Assembly (NCBI RefSeq): GCF_008711325.1
Contig: NZ_VXDB01000005.1
Span: 173,999 to 237,998, forward strand
Source: Roseibium sediminis
GTDB taxonomy: Bacteria; Pseudomonadota; Alphaproteobacteria; Rhizobiales; Stappiaceae
DNA length: 64,000 nucleotides
Direction: 5' to 3'
The first letter of the stretch is position 1. Every line of letters begins with the position of its first letter. The notes under the pieces were generated by a model. The model was not told the DNA's origin. It made no database searches and worked only from the letters and a program-made list of their open reading frames with translations. Position numbers and translations under genes: made by a program. Shown in pieces: positions 63,335 to 64,000 of this stretch.

Positions 63335-63633
63335 GTCACCCCTGACGCCGGTATCCTTGGCTTGTTCCGAATGCAAACCGACAGGGCACATTACTGTGTC
63401 CTGTTCGTTGCAGGTGATCATTGGAAAAAATGGCGGAGAGAGAGTCCGCTTTGAAAGTTGTCTCGATCAGTGTCGTCGAATCTTAAATGTGTATGTAACT
63501 ATCTGTTTTAGAACAAAATAATTGTGGGCCAGAAATCAATCTAGTATCAAGCAGTCTCAAATGTACCCAACCCATCCTAAGGAAATTGATGGGCTGAGTG
63601 ATGGGCTAGTTGCTGTGCTCGTGAGGTAGATTG
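63335..63633. other. Intergenic region before the recombinase gene
   Basis: This 299-bp spacer is relatively A/T-rich. Near its right end TGATGGGCT occurs twice (63587-63595 and 63599-63607, period 12), a possible arm-type or regulatory site. No tRNA or ORF is seen. Confidence 0.4.
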
Positions 63634-64000
63634 ATGCTTAGTGATGCCAAGGCGCGGAAGATAAAACCTGACGACAAACCCATGTTGGATGGGTCGATCA
63701 AGGGGCTCTATCTGTTTCCTGCCAAGACCCACGGGCAAGGAAAATGGATCTTGCGCTTTACGTCTCCCGAGACCGGGAAGCGGCGAGACATGGGATTGGG
63801 CAGCTATCCCACATTCTCGGTGAAACGTGCGCGGGAAATCGCTTTCGAAGCACGCAAGCTGATCGAAATGAAAATCGATCCGATTGATGATCGGGAGCGG
63901 GGAGCCAAGGTTCAAAAGGCGCAGATGGAAATGCCGTCCTTCGAGGAAGCTGCCCGGCAGGTTCATGAGGACAAGAAGTCAGGGTTCAAGAACGCCAAAC
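63634..64000 (+). CDS. Tyrosine recombinase (phage-type integrase), N-terminal part
   Basis: From ATG 63634 the frame stays open to the window end (122 codons). It begins MLSDAKARKIKP, with LYLFPAKTHGQGKWILRF, GKRRDMGLGSYP and SVKRAREIAFEARKLI, the arm-binding (DUF4102) domain of P4/CP4-type integrases, and then the start of the core-binding domain (FEEAARQVHEDKKSGFKNAK). The catalytic part lies outside. It probably belongs to a genomic island or prophage that continues to the right. Confidence 0.88.
   Translation, partial: MLSDAKARKIKPDDKPMLDGSIKGLYLFPAKTHGQGKWILRFTSPETGKRRDMGLGSYPTFSVKRAREIAFEARKLIEMKIDPIDDRERGAKVQKAQMEMPSFEEAARQVHEDKKSGFKNAK

Noticed and set aside
1..64000. tRNA, rRNA or known riboswitch genes
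   Set aside because: No cloverleaf ending in CCA, conserved rRNA stretch or recognisable riboswitch core was seen by eye; a covariance-model search would be decisive.

Overview
The window looks like a chromosomal segment of a GC-rich alphaproteobacterium, probably Hyphomicrobiales (Stappiaceae-type such as Roseibium/Labrenzia, by inference). The reasons are tightly packed operons with ATGA/TGATG overlaps, a sorbitol/mannitol operon in the gene order known from Rhodobacter, a bhcRABCD locus in the Paracoccus order, membrane-bound urate hydroxylase PuuD, and a RIME/Bru-RS-like intergenic palindromic repeat. No rRNA, tRNA or CRISPR array was found.

Layout. 0-14.9 kb is a mixed region: a cut TPR gene, a YeeE/YedE transporter, a GIY-YIG protein and peroxiredoxin pair, a possible 25-aa peptide gene with its own terminator, MaiA, an SDR, a potassium channel with a zinc ribbon, a secreted esterase, a CoA-transferase/ThDP-enzyme pair followed by panC-panB, a BLUF photoreceptor, an orphan solute-binding protein and a sterol-desaturase-like protein. 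14.9-24.1 kb (minus strand) is a polyol operon (smoEFGK-smoS-mtlK) with a LacI regulator, preceded by a class II aldolase and a HAD hydrolase. 24.3-31.0 kb is a ROK-regulated operon of unknown function: M20 deacylase, ribose-type ABC transporter and a YhfX-like PLP enzyme. 31.0-43.0 kb holds a LysR gene divergent from one 11-kb urea run, urtABCDE-ureDA-(51-aa peptide)-ureBCEFG. 43.0-48.5 kb is a large repeat-built autotransporter split by a nine-base G tract. 48.8-63.3 kb handles purine/ureide and glyoxylate carbon: puuD, LysR, uraH, allE, a purine permease, maeB, a UreI/AmiS channel, bhcDCBA, bhcR and allA. The window ends inside a tyrosine recombinase gene, which may mark the edge of an integrated element.

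How the parts fit. PuuD and UraH act on urate and 5-hydroxyisourate. AllE and AllA finish ureide breakdown to glyoxylate, ammonia and urea. BhcABCD can turn glyoxylate (plus glycine) into oxaloacetate through the beta-hydroxyaspartate cycle, and MaeB can send malate to pyruvate. Urea can be taken up by UrtABCDE and possibly the UreI-like channel, then hydrolysed by the complete urease. Allantoinase, OHCU decarboxylase, allantoicase and xanthine dehydrogenase are not in the window.

Notable non-coding structure: all three ABC operons carry a perfect GC-rich stem-loop directly after the binding-protein gene, and several inverted repeats sit in regulator-associated spacers (ROK, LacI x2, LysR-urtA, upstream of allA).
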